The notes under the pieces: model-generated
What the model was told of the DNA's origin: nothing
The model's database searches: none
Seen by the model: only the letters and a program-made list of their open reading frames with translations
Made by a program: the position numbers and the translations under genes
Assembly (NCBI GenBank): GCA_013216015.1
Contig: JABSOI010000042.1
Location: forward strand, 1 to 53,952
Source of the DNA: Alteromonadaceae bacterium
GTDB lineage: Bacteria > Pseudomonadota > Gammaproteobacteria > Enterobacterales > Alteromonadaceae
DNA: 53,952 bases
Direction: 5' to 3'
Shown here: piece by piece, positions 28,182 to 37,131 of the stretch
How the letters are laid out: every line of letters starts with the position of its first letter
How positions within the stretch are numbered: position 1 is the first letter of the stretch

Positions 28182-28220
28182 AGAAAAAAAACCGCCTTTC
28201 TTTAGTGTTTTTATGGGCGG
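28182..28220 (-). terminator. Possible minus-strand terminator or attenuator
   Basis: On the minus strand CCGCC and GGCGG pair across a 19-base loop and are followed by eight Ts. The stem is short. Its place between operator sites 3 and 4, upstream of the receptor, would stop read-through from the xylA side. Confidence 0.3.
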
Positions 28221-28405
28221 CATTGCTAAGCTAAGTTATTTCATATTACTTGCCAGTATGAATAGGGAATTATCAAAGTAAGTGTTAATAACGGTTAAAA
28301 TTAATTCCATATATCATTAAGGCTTTATTAATTAGAGCTGATTTCTACATTGTATCCATATGTTCAGGAGTGAATACCAATTTGGATAGAATAAAAAAAA
28401 CAACA

Positions 28406-28419
28406 AGTTAACGCTAACA
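28406..28419. promoter_or_regulatory. LacI-type operator, site 4
   Basis: AGTTAACGCTAACA matches the locus palindrome at 13 of 14 positions. It lies 305 bp upstream of the TonB receptor start. Confidence 0.65.
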
Positions 28420-28562
28420 TTGTATTGTGATAAATACTAGGCTTAATTATATTTTATTGAAAGGAGAGGGTGATCTGGCAATTAACTCGGCCCTACTATT
28501 AGCTTCTAATACATTAATATAAAGGTGATTATTCACGCGGTAAATAGTTCTAGCTTAGGTGG

Positions 28563-28576
28563 CATTAGCGCTAACA
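28563..28576. promoter_or_regulatory. LacI-type operator, site 5
   Basis: CATTAGCGCTAACA has the full core TTAGCGCTAA. It lies about 98 bp upstream of the LacI-gene remnant and 462 bp upstream of the receptor. Confidence 0.65.
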
Positions 28577-28673
28577 AATATTTTGATAATGTGTGTTTAA
28601 CTTTATTTTAATTGAGGTACGATGAATCTGTATATGTCGATTATATATTTGCTGATTACAATCAGGAATAAAA

Positions 28674-28838
28674 ATGACTAAACCAATAAAAGTGCTTATT
28701 CAGGATGTAGCTACGAAATCCGGTGTTTCTATGATGACTGTCTCATTGTCGGAAAACTTGGCATTAGCTGTTGAACTGGATGGTTAAACTGCTGATGTAG
28801 CCATAACTGTCAGTTTACAGGCAGAAATTAACAGGTAG
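28674..28838 (+). pseudogene. Decayed LacI-family regulator gene
   Basis: The ATG opens MTKPIKVLIQDVATKSGVSM followed by MTVS, the classic LacI-family N-terminal helix-turn-helix. About two residues after it the reading jumps to ALAVELDG-stop-TADVAITVSLQAEI, which resembles a LacI C-terminus (last strand before the end), with an in-frame TAA at 28785-28787 and a second stop at 28836. About 280 residues of the ligand-binding domain are missing. This is a deletion derivative of a local repressor, lying beside three operators it probably once served. Confidence 0.7.
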
Positions 28839-28855
28839 GAATTAGAACGCTAATG

Positions 28856-29003
28856 ATCCAGAAACGGATGTCTACTGCCCACGTCTCACTGACACGAACT
28901 GTACACCACAAGATAGAGCTATTTAGAATGATTAAACGCCTATATATTGTAGAGTCCATTTCGTGCCATTGGATCGCCCTCGCTACGACTCAGTTTCTGG
29001 ACG
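28856..29003 (-). mobile_element. MITE-like element, copy A (inverted relative to copy B)
   Basis: This segment is the reverse complement of 31433-31580, with about 17 mismatches in 148 bases by eye and no gaps. Its ends carry inverted repeats ATCCAGAAACGG / GTTTCTGGAC. It carries no coding sequence. It sits 20 bp beyond the xylA stop and just after the LacI remnant. Confidence 0.7.
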
Positions 29004-29023
29004 AATACTAGTTAAGTTAGCAA

Positions 29024-30340
29024 CTAAATATATCGGTTTACGATATTTTCCAACAGTTCCTGTCGTCCAGAAACTTGTTTAGGATTAATATCAGTTTCAA
29101 GCACTAATTTCGAAAGGCTCTCTAAGCTATGTTCACCCGTAAGGATACTTTGGCCTAACTTATCTTTCCAGCCAGCGTATCTATTGGCGACAAAATCAGT
29201 CAAAGGTGCGTCTTCTATTAACTTCGCGGCATTTAATAATGATTTAGCCATAGTATCCATGCCTCCAATATGACCAATAAAAAGATCATCGCGTTCACAT
29301 GACTGACGGCGTAATTTCGTATCAAAGTTAAATCCTCCTGTGGTAAGTCCTCCGTTTTTCAAAATTTCATACATCACTAAGGTACATTCTGCGACATCGT
29401 TCGGGAACTGGTCGGTATCCCAGCCATTTTGCATATCTCCCCTGTTAGCATCAACACTGCCCATAATACCTTTTGCACAAGCTGTGGCTATTTCATGATG
29501 GAAGCTATGACCGGCGAGGGTGGCATGATTTGCTTCTATATTCACTTTTATTTCGTTTTCAAGGCCGTGCTCATGTAAAAAGCCGTAGACCGTTGCTGTA
29601 TCGTAGTCATACTGATGCTTGGTAGGTTCTTGTGGTTTTGGCTCAATAAGCAGCGACCCTTTAAAACCAATTTTATGTTTGTGTTCAATTACCATTTTAA
29701 GGAAGCGGGCATATTGCTCTCCTTCCTGTTTTAAATCTGTATTTAACAAGGTGTCATAACCTTCACGGCCACCCCATAAAACATAGTTTTCGCCGCCTAA
29801 ACGGTGAGTAACTTCCATCACATGTTTAACTTGGGCAGCTGCATAGGCAAATAACTCAGGATCTGGATTGGTAGAGCCACCAGCACTAAATCTGGGATTT
29901 GAGAATAAATTGGCGGTACCCCAAAGTAATTCTACCCCGGTACGGGACATTTCTTTTTCAAAAATATCGGCAATATGATTTACGTTTTTATGACTCTCTT
30001 TTAAGGTAGTTCCTTCAGGCGCAATATCGGTATCATGGAAACAAAAATAGGGTACGGTAAGTTTTTCAAAAAACTCAAAAGCAACCTTGGCTTTTTGCTC
30101 TGCCAGAACTAGTTGGTCGCCTGTTGGTTGAATCCACGGGCGGTCGAAGGTGCCGGCGCCAAAAATATCTGAGCCAGCCCAACAAAAGTTGTGCCAGTAA
30201 CAAGCAGCAAAGCGCAGATGTTGTTTCATAGTTTTACCCATGACCATTTGCTCGGCGTTATAATGTCTAAACGCTAAAGGGTGTGTAGATGATTTACCTT
30301 CGAATTTGATTTTGTCCACGTTTCCAAAAAATTGATTCAT
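29024..30340 (-). CDS. xylA: Xylose isomerase
   Basis: This 438-residue class II xylose isomerase interconverts D-xylose and D-xylulose in the cytoplasm. The catalytic His102 and Asp105 lie in [10 protein letters not shown]. The metal-binding region [18 protein letters not shown] and the [12 protein letters not shown] segment are conserved. The length matches E. coli XylA (440 residues). Two LacI-type palindromes lie 238 and 615 bp upstream. With the GH26 enzyme this completes the path from extracellular xylan to xylulose; xylulokinase is not in the window. The gene is bracketed by inverted MITE-like copies. Confidence 0.97.
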   Translation of the reverse strand: MNQFFGNVDKIKFEGKSSTHPLAFRHYNAEQMVMGKTMKQHLRFAACYWHNFCWAGSDIFGAGTFDRPWIQPTGDQLVLAEQKAKVAFEFFEKLTVPYFCFHDTDIAPEGTTLKESHKNVNHIADIFEKEMSRTGVELLWGTANLFSNPRFSAGGSTNPDPELFAYAAAQVKHVMEVTHRLGGENYVLWGGREGYDTLLNTDLKQEGEQYARFLKMVIEHKHKIGFKGSLLIEPKPQEPTKHQYDYDTATVYGFLHEHGLENEIKVNIEANHATLAGHSFHHEIATACAKGIMGSVDANRGDMQNGWDTDQFPNDVAECTLVMYEILKNGGLTTGGFNFDTKLRRQSCERDDLFIGHIGGMDTMAKSLLNAAKLIEDAPLTDFVANRYAGWKDKLGQSILTGEHSLESLSKLVLETDINPKQVSGRQELLENIVNRYI

Positions 30341-30577
30341 AGTTTTCTCCGCTTATTTGCTAGTTTAATAGCTAAGTTAATGCTTAATTAAATTAATAGT
30401 TAAAAGTGTTCCGCTAAGCTGGCATAAAGATTTTTTGTATAGTAGATATATTGATATTGTTGATGAAAATAATCAGTCATATCTGCATTGGCATTGGCAG
30501 TCTCGGTGCTATTCCCTTGTATGCACGTGCTTTTTTGTTGCTTCCTGGTAATGGCAATTTAATCGGTGTTAACACCC

Positions 30578-30591
30578 TGTTAGCGCTAACA
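30578..30591. promoter_or_regulatory. LacI-type operator, site 6 (perfect palindrome, upstream of xylA)
   Basis: TGTTAGCGCTAACA is a perfect 14-bp palindrome and the best example of the locus consensus, 238 bp upstream of xylA. Confidence 0.8.
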
Positions 30592-30954
30592 TTATCATTT
30601 TGTTATATTATTGACAATAGTTTTAAACCCAAAAGTGTTAGGTAATTTTAGATAAGTTAAAAATTCAGCGATAAAGTTAATTAAAATAAACTATTGGTAA
30701 GGAAAGGGATATATTGGTGTTAACAATAATGGTGATTAGATTAACGATTGATTTATAATGGGAAATATTGTCGCCTTCTAAGTTATGTTTATCACTGGTT
30801 TACATTTTTCGACTAATTAGTTTATTGATGAATATACCAAATGGTAAGGTGATTATGAATGAGGAGGTTCTCACATGGTTTTGTTAACGGTGTGAAGGAA
30901 GTTTTTATTACTTGAGTTGAAGAAAAGTTAATCATAAAAAAAGTAAAAACACTG

Positions 30955-30968
30955 TGTTAGCGTTATCA
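30955..30968. promoter_or_regulatory. LacI-type operator, site 7
   Basis: TGTTAGCGTTATCA has an intact left half and an altered right half. It lies between xylA and the small lipoprotein gene. Confidence 0.5.
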
Positions 30969-31082
30969 ATATGTTTTTATTGTTCTAATTTAAAAGTATG
31001 AGAAGAGTCATAATATGTTGAATTAGATATCTACGAATGATTTATTGCCGTTGCCGTTGTGGTTGTGGTTGTAGTTAGGGGG

Positions 31083-31235
31083 TTATATTTGGTTTTGATA
31101 CCCACCATGAACACCATCAATATCTGCTACTCCCGTTGTTCCTTGAGCACCATCTTTGTTGTTGTCCACACATGCCATTAATAAACATGACAGCAATAAT
31201 GCTATTGCAATTTTAATTACTATACTGAATTTCAT
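31083..31235 (-). CDS. Small collagen-like lipoprotein
   Basis: This 50-residue protein has a lipoprotein signal peptide (MKFSIVIKIAIALLLSC region, lipobox LMAC, Cys22). A short mature part NNKDGAQGTTGVADIDGVHG shows glycine at roughly every third position, like a very short collagen-type stretch. AAGGA lies about seven bases upstream of the ATG, a good ribosome-binding site. It is upstream of xylA on the same strand but 740 bp away. Function is unknown. Confidence 0.55.
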   Translation of the reverse strand: MKFSIVIKIAIALLLSCLLMACVDNNKDGAQGTTGVADIDGVHGGYQNQI

Positions 31236-31417
31236 CCTTTTTCCTTACCAACCACTATTATAAATACGAATTAATATCATTTATAAACATCATATTAACT
31301 AAGCTTAACGGTAAGTTCAATACAAATAGAAATTATTATTGTTTGCATTTAGTTGATAGGTTTAAAATTTAAATTCGTCTATTAAGTCAAAAAGATAAAT
31401 AGTGTTTTAAGAGAATA

Positions 31418-31652
31418 AATAGCTAGTGCCCGTCTAAAAACGGGGTCGTAGCGAGGGCGATCCAATGACACGAAATGGGCTCTACAAGATATAGGCGTTT
31501 AGTCATTCTAAATAACACTCTCTTGTGGTGCACAGTTCGTGTTGGTGGGACGTCCGCAGTAGACATCCGTTTCTGGATGGGCAATAGCTAGTGCCCGTCT
31601 AAAAACGGGGTCGTAGCGAGGGCGATCCAATGACACGAAATGGGCTCTACAA
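31418..31652 (+). mobile_element. MITE-like element, copy B with a partial tandem copy
   Basis: The full copy spans 31428-31582 with imperfect 16-bp terminal inverted repeats (GCCCGTCTAAAAACGG and CCGTTTCTGGATGGGC). It is bounded by direct repeats AATAGCTAGT at 31418-31427 and 31583-31592, which could be a target duplication. From 31593 the first 60 bp of the element begin again, identical to the first copy, and then break off at 31652. No transposase is encoded. A TGGGACATAGC at 31672-31682 matches the end of the other small element at 45377-45543. Confidence 0.7.
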
Positions 31653-31695
31653 CTATTACAGACAAATAAATTGGGACATAGCAATACCATCGGTA

Positions 31696-32931
31696 TTAAT
31701 CACTTTGCAAGGCATCAATTGGATTCAACTTCGAGGCTTTAATCGCAGGATAAACACCAAAGGTTAAACCAACCATGGCACAAATACTGAAAGACAAAAT
31801 TATTGCACTAAGTGACCAGGATACGGCCCATTCGGAGTAAAGAGAGATTAATTCAGATAATAACAATCCAAAAACTACCCCTAAAATTCCACCGAGAATA
31901 GAAATGGTAAAGCTTTCAGCAAGAAATTGTAGTTGAATGTCTTTTTGGGTTGCACCAACTGCCCGCAATAAGCCAATTTCTTTCGTACGTTCAAGTACAG
32001 TTGCTAACATAATATTCATAATACCAATGCCACCAACGAGCAAAGAGATCCCTGCGACACAAGACATTACTATATTAAATATTTGTTGGGTTTGTTTTTG
32101 TTGTGCCAACAACGCTGCGGGAATAATCAGGTTATAATCATCGACATCATTGTGACGGCGCTTAATAAGGTGACTCACTGCTTTAGCCGCTTTAATTGGA
32201 TCAACATCGTCAGCTATTTTCAGTTTAATACTGCTTACTTCACTTGAAAGATTTTTGCTGGCAAATTTGTGGATCGCTGTTTTTAAAGGAATAAAAACCT
32301 GATTTTGATCACCTCCTAATTTAATGCCCTGAAACTCTTCTTTTTTAAGGTACGGGGTGTCTAAAACGCCAACCACTTTAAACCATAAGTGATTAATTTT
32401 AATGTTATTACCTACTGCGTCACCAAGCGGGAAAAGTTGTTTAGCGGTTAAGGCACCTAATAAGGCAACTTGAGCAAAAATAATATTATCATTTTTATTC
32501 AGCATTCGTCCTGCGGCTAAGGTAAATTTTGATAGTTCGAAATAACTCGGACTTACACCGATAGCATTACCCCCGCTTTTGCCTTGGGCGCTAAAAATAC
32601 TATAGGTATCAATTAGCTTCTGGGCGCTGAAATCAATGACAAAAGGTAAAGAACGTGTACTGATTTCACCATCGCGAATGCTTAAACCAGTTGAATGTTT
32701 GCGTTGTTCTTTTAATTCCTTTTCTTCAAATGTTTTTCCTTCAAGGATCAAATTATGTAATCCCATAGTATCAATCATTTTTAAGGCTTCTCGCTCGGCT
32801 CCTGAGCCAATATTTAACATTGCGATAACTGCACCAACACCGAAAATCATGCCAAGTAAAGTTAATAAAGTTCTTAGTTTATGTTGTTTTAATTCAGCAA
32901 AAGTATCAATAAATATGGCTAAATACTTCAT
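31696..32931 (-). CDS. MacB/FtsX-type ABC transporter permease
   Basis: This 411-residue inner-membrane protein has a first helix near residues 18-42 (KLRTLLTLLGMIFGVGAVIAM) and a large periplasmic MacB-core domain (about 45-275). The C-terminal FtsX domain with three helices includes GGIGIMNIMLATVLERTKEIG and GLLRAVGATQKDI. This is the mechanotransmission permease class (MacB, LolCE). It lacks a fused ATPase, which is supplied by the gene at 36249-36932. It is the last gene of a five-gene minus-strand operon and starts directly after the third adaptor. Confidence 0.92.
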   Translation of the reverse strand: MKYLAIFIDTFAELKQHKLRTLLTLLGMIFGVGAVIAMLNIGSGAEREALKMIDTMGLHNLILEGKTFEEKELKEQRKHSTGLSIRDGEISTRSLPFVIDFSAQKLIDTYSIFSAQGKSGGNAIGVSPSYFELSKFTLAAGRMLNKNDNIIFAQVALLGALTAKQLFPLGDAVGNNIKINHLWFKVVGVLDTPYLKKEEFQGIKLGGDQNQVFIPLKTAIHKFASKNLSSEVSSIKLKIADDVDPIKAAKAVSHLIKRRHNDVDDYNLIIPAALLAQQKQTQQIFNIVMSCVAGISLLVGGIGIMNIMLATVLERTKEIGLLRAVGATQKDIQLQFLAESFTISILGGILGVVFGLLLSELISLYSEWAVSWSLSAIILSFSICAMVGLTFGVYPAIKASKLNPIDALQSD

Positions 32932-34122
32932 TTAACTTTTCTCCCTGTCGGTTAACGCTATTTGTTGCCCTTGAGCTAAACCAGAAATAATTTCTACATG
33001 GCTTAAACTGGTTTGCCCTAAATCAACTGCAGTAATGGTAAATTCTCCTTTGTTATACACATAAACATAAGATTGATTTTGTTTAGAAAAAACACTTTGC
33101 AGTGGAATAATTATTTTTGAACTTTCTTGAGAAATAATGATGTTAGCTTCAATTTTACTGCCGGGTACAAATAATTTACTATTTTGTTTAGTTAAAGTGA
33201 CAATAACTTCAAAGTATTTTTGTGGATCACCCCTTTTAATAGATTTAGGGAAGGGGGCTACTGATTCTATTTCACCCTTGAATATTTGCGTACCGTAGGC
33301 ATTTAAACTAAAATTGACCGGTTTCCCCTTTTCAAGATCAAGTGCTTCGTTTTCAAACACAAATAGCTTGGCTTTCATCACGCTGGTATCAGGTAGTTCC
33401 GCCATTTTTTGTCCTGACCATAAAGATTGCCCTTCTCTTGGTTTTTCACCACGCCAATTCGTTTTGTACACTAATAAACCGTCATGAGGAGCTTTGACTT
33501 CTAATTGAGATAAGCTAGATCTTAATTGATTTAGTTTACTTTCATGTTGCTGTTTTTGCATTTCAAGCAAGCCCATATCGCCTTGCGAGCTTTCACTGAA
33601 GCTATCACTTTTCCAATTAAGGTATTGCTGCTTGGTACCTAAATACTCAGTGTTTTGCAACGAATCAATAATTTTCAATTTTGAACGAATATTGGCATCG
33701 TCGATGGAGAATTTTTCAGCGAAATCTTTTTCATAACCAACCACGGTAATATCTTTTTGTATTGCACCAATATCTTTAATTAATTTACCACTTTTTTCGA
33801 CTATATTTTGCTCAGTAATGGCTAATTCTTTTTGCTTATTTCTACTTTGAACCGTCATTAATTCTCCATCAAAACGAGCAATAATATCGCCTTTTTTGAC
33901 TGATGAAAATTCTGGCGCTAACCAAGCAATAATTTGTACACCATGGCTAGTAATTGGTGCGCTGACAATGGTTGCTTTAGCTGCATATAACTCGCCTTTT
34001 GCTGGTATTATAACTTCAAATTTTTCTGTAGCTACGGTGTAAAGTAAAGGGGTTTCTTTTTCATTGTTACAGCCAAGTAAAAACAGTGAACTTAATACTA
34101 TTAGGTAATTTAAATTTTTCAT
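32932..34122 (-). CDS. Periplasmic adaptor lipoprotein (HlyD/MacA-like), third of three
   Basis: This 396-residue membrane-fusion protein has a lipobox LLGC near residue 18. A lipoyl/barrel-sandwich half appears at VIIAWLAPEFSSVKKGD. An alpha-helical hairpin region with a shorter predicted coiled coil follows. The returning barrel half carries the motif TNWRGEKPREGQSLWSGQ, then beta-barrel and membrane-proximal domains. It overlaps adaptor 2 by four bases (ATGA) and abuts the permease. It would bridge the permease to an outer-membrane channel, none of which is encoded nearby. Confidence 0.85.
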   Translation of the reverse strand: MKNLNYLIVLSSLFLLGCNNEKETPLLYTVATEKFEVIIPAKGELYAAKATIVSAPITSHGVQIIAWLAPEFSSVKKGDIIARFDGELMTVQSRNKQKELAITEQNIVEKSGKLIKDIGAIQKDITVVGYEKDFAEKFSIDDANIRSKLKIIDSLQNTEYLGTKQQYLNWKSDSFSESSQGDMGLLEMQKQQHESKLNQLRSSLSQLEVKAPHDGLLVYKTNWRGEKPREGQSLWSGQKMAELPDTSVMKAKLFVFENEALDLEKGKPVNFSLNAYGTQIFKGEIESVAPFPKSIKRGDPQKYFEVIVTLTKQNSKLFVPGSKIEANIIISQESSKIIIPLQSVFSKQNQSYVYVYNKGEFTITAVDLGQTSLSHVEIISGLAQGQQIALTDREKS

Positions 34123-35276
34123 AACGCAACCACATCTCCTTCTTGTATGCCATTACTGATAACAACTTTATTATTTAGAACCTCGGCAATATCAATTTGT
34201 ATTCGTTCTTGACCAAACAACCCAACAAGGTCAACCGTTGTATTTTGCTTTAAATTTTTTATTGCTGTTGTAGGTAAAGTTAATACGTTCTCAAAAACCT
34301 TAGTGGTTACTTCAATCCGTGCAGTCATTCCAGGTCGGATAAAACTGCTGTTATTATTTTCAAAGGCGATGATAACATCGAATATTCGTCTTTTATCTTG
34401 ATGTGACTTATCTCTGAAAACACGGCCTAAGCTCACTATTTCTCCCTGAAAAACGAGCTCCTGCGTTCCATCTAAAGTGATTTTAACAGACTGTCCAAGT
34501 TTGATTTTTCCACTATCAGGTTCGGCTATCTGTGCTTTTAACTGTAATTGCTCAATAACGGCAAGCTCAATTACAGGTTGACCAAATTGAATGTTTTCAC
34601 CTTCCGCAGGTTTTTCACCTTGCCAGTTAGCTTTATAGATAACCATGCCATCAATCGGTGCTTTTACTTTTAATTTTTCAATATCTCGTAAAAAACCATT
34701 AACCTCTGCTGTAAGTCGATCTATTTTTCCTTGAGCACGTTTTAAATTTAATTTGTAATTGCTGAGATGAAAGTTGAGTTTTTCTTGCGCTAAAAACAAA
34801 TCATTCGTTGCGATGGTAAAGTCTATTTCTGCTTTTTTCCTATCATTTTCAGAACGGCTGTTATCAAAAATTTCACCTTTTCGTTTGGCTTTGTCGTGTT
34901 CCATTGATTTTTCAGCTAGAGCCAGAATTAATTCTTGCTCTTTTTCTGTTTCCTTTATTTTTTTATTATCAAACTCTTTTTGAGCGCGATCTAAATCACC
35001 TTTCTTATCAACTAAGCCTTCTGATACTGTTTTATCATCAAAAGAAACTAATAATTGCCCTTTTTTTACCCTGCTATTTTCAGGTGTTAATTGCTTTATT
35101 TGATATTGCCACATATGTGCAACTGACGGAGGAGCGATTAATGCGGTTTGCTTAGATTCAATTTCGCCACTGGCAGTAACCAAAAGTTTTACTTCTTCTC
35201 TTTGCACTACAGCTGTCGGAGCTTGTTCACATGCTTGTAATAATAATATTGATAATAAAATAAGAAATTTATTCAA
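34119..35276 (-). CDS. Periplasmic adaptor lipoprotein (HlyD/MacA-like), second of three
   Basis: This 385-residue adaptor has a lipobox LQAC (Cys16). It shares its layout with the downstream adaptor: a barrel-sandwich start LTPENSRVKKGQLLVSFDD, a long charged helical hairpin (about residues 70-200), and the returning motif ANWQGEKPAEGENIQFGQ. The close match to adaptor 3 in this motif suggests gene duplication. It overlaps adaptor 1 by eight bases and adaptor 3 by four. It is expected to be anchored in the inner membrane facing the periplasm. Confidence 0.85.
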   Translation of the reverse strand: MNKFLILLSILLLQACEQAPTAVVQREEVKLLVTASGEIESKQTALIAPPSVAHMWQYQIKQLTPENSRVKKGQLLVSFDDKTVSEGLVDKKGDLDRAQKEFDNKKIKETEKEQELILALAEKSMEHDKAKRKGEIFDNSRSENDRKKAEIDFTIATNDLFLAQEKLNFHLSNYKLNLKRAQGKIDRLTAEVNGFLRDIEKLKVKAPIDGMVIYKANWQGEKPAEGENIQFGQPVIELAVIEQLQLKAQIAEPDSGKIKLGQSVKITLDGTQELVFQGEIVSLGRVFRDKSHQDKRRIFDVIIAFENNNSSFIRPGMTARIEVTTKVFENVLTLPTTAIKNLKQNTTVDLVGLFGQERIQIDIAEVLNNKVVISNGIQEGDVVAL

Positions 35277-36264
35277 AATCTGCTCCCGCTAATTCAAGTT
35301 GTGCGCTCATGCCGGGTAATAAAGTGATGTTTTCATCGGTTTTAAATTCAAAACGGGTACGATAGTAAACATCATTACCCCAAACTTTACGCTCTTCCGG
35401 CTGTGTAGAAACTTCAATTAACTTTGCGGTGAAATTATAGGTAGGAAAGGCATCGAATTTAAGCTTTGCCAGGTTATCTAGTTTTATGTATTTGTAGTCA
35501 ACTTCATGAACCCAGGCTTCAATGTAAAGTTCTTTCATTGAAGGGATTTCAGCAATTTCCCATGAATGTTGTGCCGTCATACCAACAAAAACTTTTTCAC
35601 CATTCCAAGGATGAGTTCCATATAATACCGGGCCAGAACGTTGGGCATAAATGCTCATTTTATCAAGTCTTTGTAGATCGTATTGCAATTTGTATTGAAC
35701 ATTTTCAATGGTTAATTTTTGTTTGGTTATTGCGACTTGGTTAGCCGTTTTCACTTGTTTAAGTTCTTCTGTTGCTTTTGCGTGGGAAACAACGGCTCTT
35801 TCAAGTTCCAGTTGGTGTTTCTCAAAGTCATATCGACTTAAGTGTTTAACTGAAATGCTTGAATCAATGCGTGCTTTTTGCAGTAATAAAGCCTTTCTTT
35901 TTTCAGCATATATTGCTTCAAGTAATTTTTGTCCATTGTCGCTGTTGATCCGATGAAGCTCTTCTTGAGCGGCAATTAAACTGACCTCGTTTTGTTCTAT
36001 TGTTGTTTGTATGTTGCCGCTATCAAAAACGACCACTAAATCTCCTTTTTTAGCTATGTCTCCTTCAGGTATCATCCATTGTAGTTGTACTTGCCAATTA
36101 TCTGTTTTTGGTGCGTAGAAGGTTTGATTGTCTGCTGCTTTTATTTGACCTGTCAGTAGTAATGCTTCTTTTGCTGTGCTTGTTGTACTAACTAAAGTAA
36201 ATAAGGAGAAAGTGAATGCAAAAAATGTCGAACTTTGCTTTAGCTTGGTTATTGCTTTATACAT
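35269..36264 (-). CDS. Periplasmic adaptor (HlyD-like), first of three
   Basis: This 331-residue adaptor has a signal region (about residues 1-32) without a lipobox, unlike the next two. The barrel-sandwich segment WMIPEGDIAKKGDLVVVFDS is followed by a helical hairpin (about 75-190). The return motif HPWNGEKVFVGM is a diverged version of the NWxGEKPxxG motif of the other two. It overlaps the upstream ATPase by 16 bases. Three adjacent, diverged adaptors with one ATPase and one permease is an unusual composition. Confidence 0.82.
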   Translation of the reverse strand: MYKAITKLKQSSTFFAFTFSLFTLVSTTSTAKEALLLTGQIKAADNQTFYAPKTDNWQVQLQWMIPEGDIAKKGDLVVVFDSGNIQTTIEQNEVSLIAAQEELHRINSDNGQKLLEAIYAEKRKALLLQKARIDSSISVKHLSRYDFEKHQLELERAVVSHAKATEELKQVKTANQVAITKQKLTIENVQYKLQYDLQRLDKMSIYAQRSGPVLYGTHPWNGEKVFVGMTAQHSWEIAEIPSMKELYIEAWVHEVDYKYIKLDNLAKLKFDAFPTYNFTAKLIEVSTQPEERKVWGNDVYYRTRFEFKTDENITLLPGMSAQLELAGADFE

Positions 36265-36932
36265 ATTTTATCCTCAATAATTTGTCCGTCTCTCATTCGA
36301 ATAATACGTTGTGCAAAAGCAGCAATATCTTCTTCATGGGTAACCATGACCAATGTTTGTCCTTCCGTATGAAGTGCACTAAGTAGCTTCATTATTTCTA
36401 AGGAGGTTTTACTATCTAAGTTTCCTGTTGGTTCATCTGCAAAGATAACTTTAGGGCGGTTAATGAGCGCTCGAGCAATGGCAACACGCTGTCTTTGTCC
36501 GCCAGACATTTCATTTGGGGTATGCTGTGCGCGTGAAGCCAAACCTACTTTTTCTAACATTTCCAGGCCACGCCTTTGTGCTTCTTCAGGAGAACAATTG
36601 CTATAGCGTAAAGGTAAAGTGACATTATTTAAAGCGGATAGGCGGGGTAATAAATGGAAGGTTTGAAAAATGAAGCCAATTTTTTGATTACGGATTTGTG
36701 AGAGTGATACGTCATCGATATCTTTAACTGATTCGCCTGACAATAAATATTCTCCACGACTAGGGGTATCTAAACAGCCCAAAATATTCATTAATGTTGA
36801 TTTTCCAGAACCAGAAGTGCCCATAATGGCAACAAATTCGTTTTCTTTAATTGTTAAGGATACATCTAAGAGGGCGTTGACTTGTGATTCACCACTTCCA
36901 TAAATGCGGCTGATGTTATCTATCCTGATCAT
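36249..36932 (-). CDS. ABC transporter ATP-binding protein (MacB/LolD-type)
   Basis: This 227-residue ATPase has Walker A GTSGSGKS (about residues 36-43), signature MSGGQRQRVAIARAL, Walker B VIFADEPTGNLD and switch histidine in VMVTHEED. Length and motifs match the stand-alone ATPases that pair with MacB/FtsX permeases. It is the promoter-proximal gene of the operon and overlaps adaptor 1 by 16 bp. About 200 bp separate it from the HxlR-type gene upstream on the same strand. The exported substrate is not evident. Confidence 0.95.
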   Translation of the reverse strand: MIRIDNISRIYGSGESQVNALLDVSLTIKENEFVAIMGTSGSGKSTLMNILGCLDTPSRGEYLLSGESVKDIDDVSLSQIRNQKIGFIFQTFHLLPRLSALNNVTLPLRYSNCSPEEAQRRGLEMLEKVGLASRAQHTPNEMSGGQRQRVAIARALINRPKVIFADEPTGNLDSKTSLEIMKLLSALHTEGQTLVMVTHEEDIAAFAQRIIRMRDGQIIEDKICIKQ

Positions 36933-37131
36933 CGAGTGTACCTTGCTGGTTGGATTAATCTATTGTTATTAAAATATTAATAAACAGTGTCAGCAATATA
37001 CAGTAATTGATCTTTAAAACAAATATGGAACTTTTCAGAGGGTTAAATAAAAGGTTACTAAATGTGTAATTTTTCTTAGAATGGTCAAAGCGGACCAAAA
37101 TGCAGCAAAAGACGTTTCATATATTTAATCT

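Larger units (their letters stand above)
30341..31082. other. Gap upstream of xylA holding two operators
   Basis: This 742-bp AT-rich region carries operator sites 6 and 7. A short plus-strand open frame at 30463-30645 with two hydrophobic stretches is not supported: it has no ribosome-binding site and spans the perfect operator. Confidence 0.5.

Noticed and set aside
30451-30645. Plus-strand hydrophobic 64-residue open frame
   Set aside because: It has no ribosome-binding site, contains the perfect operator at 30578 and lies in the xylA regulatory region.
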